Assembly: GCA_947178565.1 (NCBI GenBank)
Contig: CAMWYV010000069.1
Location: 1-6,514 of the forward strand
Reading direction: 5' to 3'
Length of the DNA: 6,514 nt
From: an uncultured Porphyromonadaceae bacterium
Lineage (GTDB): Bacteria > Bacteroidota > Bacteroidia > Bacteroidales > Muribaculaceae
The notes under the pieces are model-generated. The model searched no databases. It saw nothing but the letters and a program-made list of their open reading frames with translations, and was not told the DNA's origin. Made by a program: the position numbers and the translations under genes. Positions 5,479-6,514 of this stretch are shown in pieces; the stretch's first letter is position 1; every line of letters starts with the position of its first letter.

Positions 5479-6443
5479 AAGCAGTAATCTTGACAGAGCC
5501 ATGTAAGGCGGAAGAAATGGCCTTAATGGAAGTACCCATTCCAAAGGTACGTCCCGGATGGGTACTTATTAAAGTTAAGGCATTTGGAATAAACCATTCA
5601 GAAGTTCTCCTTCGTCAGTTTGAGGTGGCGCAGCCATATATAAATAAACCCATTGTTCCCGGCATTGAGTGTGTCGGAGAGGTAGTGGATCCGTCCGATA
5701 GCGGTCTCAACAGAGGACAGCGCGTGATGTCTTTGATGGGAGGAATGGGCCGTAGTTTCAACGGTAGCTATGCAGAATATGCCCTTCTTCCATCAAGGAT
5801 CGTCTTTGCCGTTGACAGCAATTTAAATTGGGAGGAGCTTGCAGCAATTCCCGAGACTTTCTATACAGCATACGGCTCTTTAGTTACGTCGCTACAGCTT
5901 ACCAAGGAGAATCTGTTGCTCGTGCGTGGCGGCACTTCTACTGTAGGTCTTGCCGCTATTCAGTTGGCTAAAACCATTGGAGCTAAAGTGGTGGCTACTA
6001 CACGGAGCGAGAAGAAGGCGTCGTTACTCAAGGCGTATGGAGCTGATGATATCATTCTGGAAGGAGATAGATTTAGAGACAGATTTCTTGAAAACTATCC
6101 TGCCGGAGCAAACAAGGTGCTTGAACTTATCGGTGCCTCCACGCTTAGGGAATCACTGAAACTGACAGCCTTTCATAGTATCGTTTGTCACACCGGTCTG
6201 CTCGGTGGCGTTTATGGCCTAAAAGATTTTGACCCGATAAAGGAAATACCGTCTGGAGTCTATCTTACCGGCTTTTACAGTAACTACCCTACTCAGGCAC
6301 AGATAACCGACATGTTGAACCTTATTGCGCGTGGCAATATTCATCCAATAATTGCCCATAAATTCACACTTGACCAGATAGCAGACGCCCACCTGCTTGC
6401 CGAACAGCGTGGACAGATAGGAAAGATTGTCGTCACTGCATAA
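5475..6443 (+). CDS. Zinc-independent MDR / quinone-oxidoreductase-like NADPH enzyme
   Basis: The start at 5475 gives 322 residues beginning MKAVILTEPC, the usual opening of this family, and overlaps the radical SAM stop by ATGA. A start at 5460 would only add five residues. The GroES-like half contains GINHSE (38-43) where zinc alcohol dehydrogenases have the catalytic Cys, and GIECVG (63-68) in place of the GHE zinc motif. It is therefore of the zinc-free quinone reductase / enoyl reductase type. The Rossmann half has VRGGTSTVGLAAIQLAK (150-166), with GGTSTVG as the cofactor loop, and KIVVTA at the end is typical. NADPH preference is likely by family. Such enzymes reduce quinones or activated alkenes and are often controlled by HxlR regulators. 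Here it may act on the modified peptide, supply reducing power, or detoxify the inducing electrophile; which of these is unknown. Confidence 0.9.
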   Translation: MKAVILTEPCKAEEMALMEVPIPKVRPGWVLIKVKAFGINHSEVLLRQFEVAQPYINKPIVPGIECVGEVVDPSDSGLNRGQRVMSLMGGMGRSFNGSYAEYALLPSRIVFAVDSNLNWEELAAIPETFYTAYGSLVTSLQLTKENLLLVRGGTSTVGLAAIQLAKTIGAKVVATTRSEKKASLLKAYGADDIILEGDRFRDRFLENYPAGANKVLELIGASTLRESLKLTAFHSIVCHTGLLGGVYGLKDFDPIKEIPSGVYLTGFYSNYPTQAQITDMLNLIARGNIHPIIAHKFTLDQIADAHLLAEQRGQIGKIVVTA

Positions 6444-6514
6444 CACGATAGTTTTGATCATCCATCCTATAAAAGTCAGTCTTATTACTACATATTGTTT
6501 AATTTACATAAATA
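6444..6514. other. AT-rich trailing sequence without a visible feature
   Basis: After the oxidoreductase stop there are 71 AT-rich bases. I see no convincing hairpin with a T run, no match to the Bacteroidetes promoter pattern and no start of a further gene. Whether the cassette continues beyond the window cannot be seen. Confidence 0.5.

Noticed and set aside
5220..6514. Apparently more AT-rich sequence toward the right end, possibly indicating horizontal transfer
   Set aside because: The impression is by eye only. A sliding GC and codon-use plot would be needed, and no integrase, tRNA or direct-repeat boundary is visible.

Overview
The window looks like chromosomal DNA from a Bacteroidales gut bacterium, possibly Muribaculaceae. 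The reasons are two promoters of the Bacteroidetes type (TTG, 20 bases, TAnnTTTG), the near absence of Shine-Dalgarno sequences, and an adjacent pair of proteins I recognise as the Bacteroidales-restricted families DUF6452 and DUF6048. The assignment rests on recognition and no search was possible.

Left part (1-3170, + strand): a compact run of five genes with overlaps or gaps of a few bases. In order they are the C-terminal part of a membrane-anchored family 2 glycosyltransferase (cut by the window edge), a nitroreductase-family flavoprotein, a DUF6452-like lipoprotein, a DUF6048-like secreted or outer-membrane protein, and a short-chain dehydrogenase/reductase. It appears to be an ordinary envelope/housekeeping operon whose promoter lies outside the window.

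Middle (3171-3820): an HxlR-family regulator on the - strand converges on the dehydrogenase gene, with a small hairpin between them. It diverges from the genes to its right. The AT-rich divergent region holds two back-to-back promoters of the same design and two inverted repeats that are candidate operators.

Right part (3821-6443, + strand): the interesting region. A 57-residue Cys-rich peptide carries two copies of ACGSACGAG. It is followed by a 13-bp-stem RNA hairpin, a small cupin, a radical SAM/SPASM enzyme, and a zinc-independent MDR-type NADPH oxidoreductase whose start overlaps the radical SAM stop. This looks like a ribosomally made, post-translationally modified peptide (RiPP) cassette of the type that annotation databases call, as I recall, the 'ACGX system'. 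The product and role are to my knowledge uncharacterised. The divergent single-Cys HxlR regulator and the terminal quinone-reductase-like enzyme suggest that it responds to redox or electrophile stress, which is inference. No exporter, leader protease or separate leader-binding (RRE) protein is visible. The last 71 bases hold no feature I can support.
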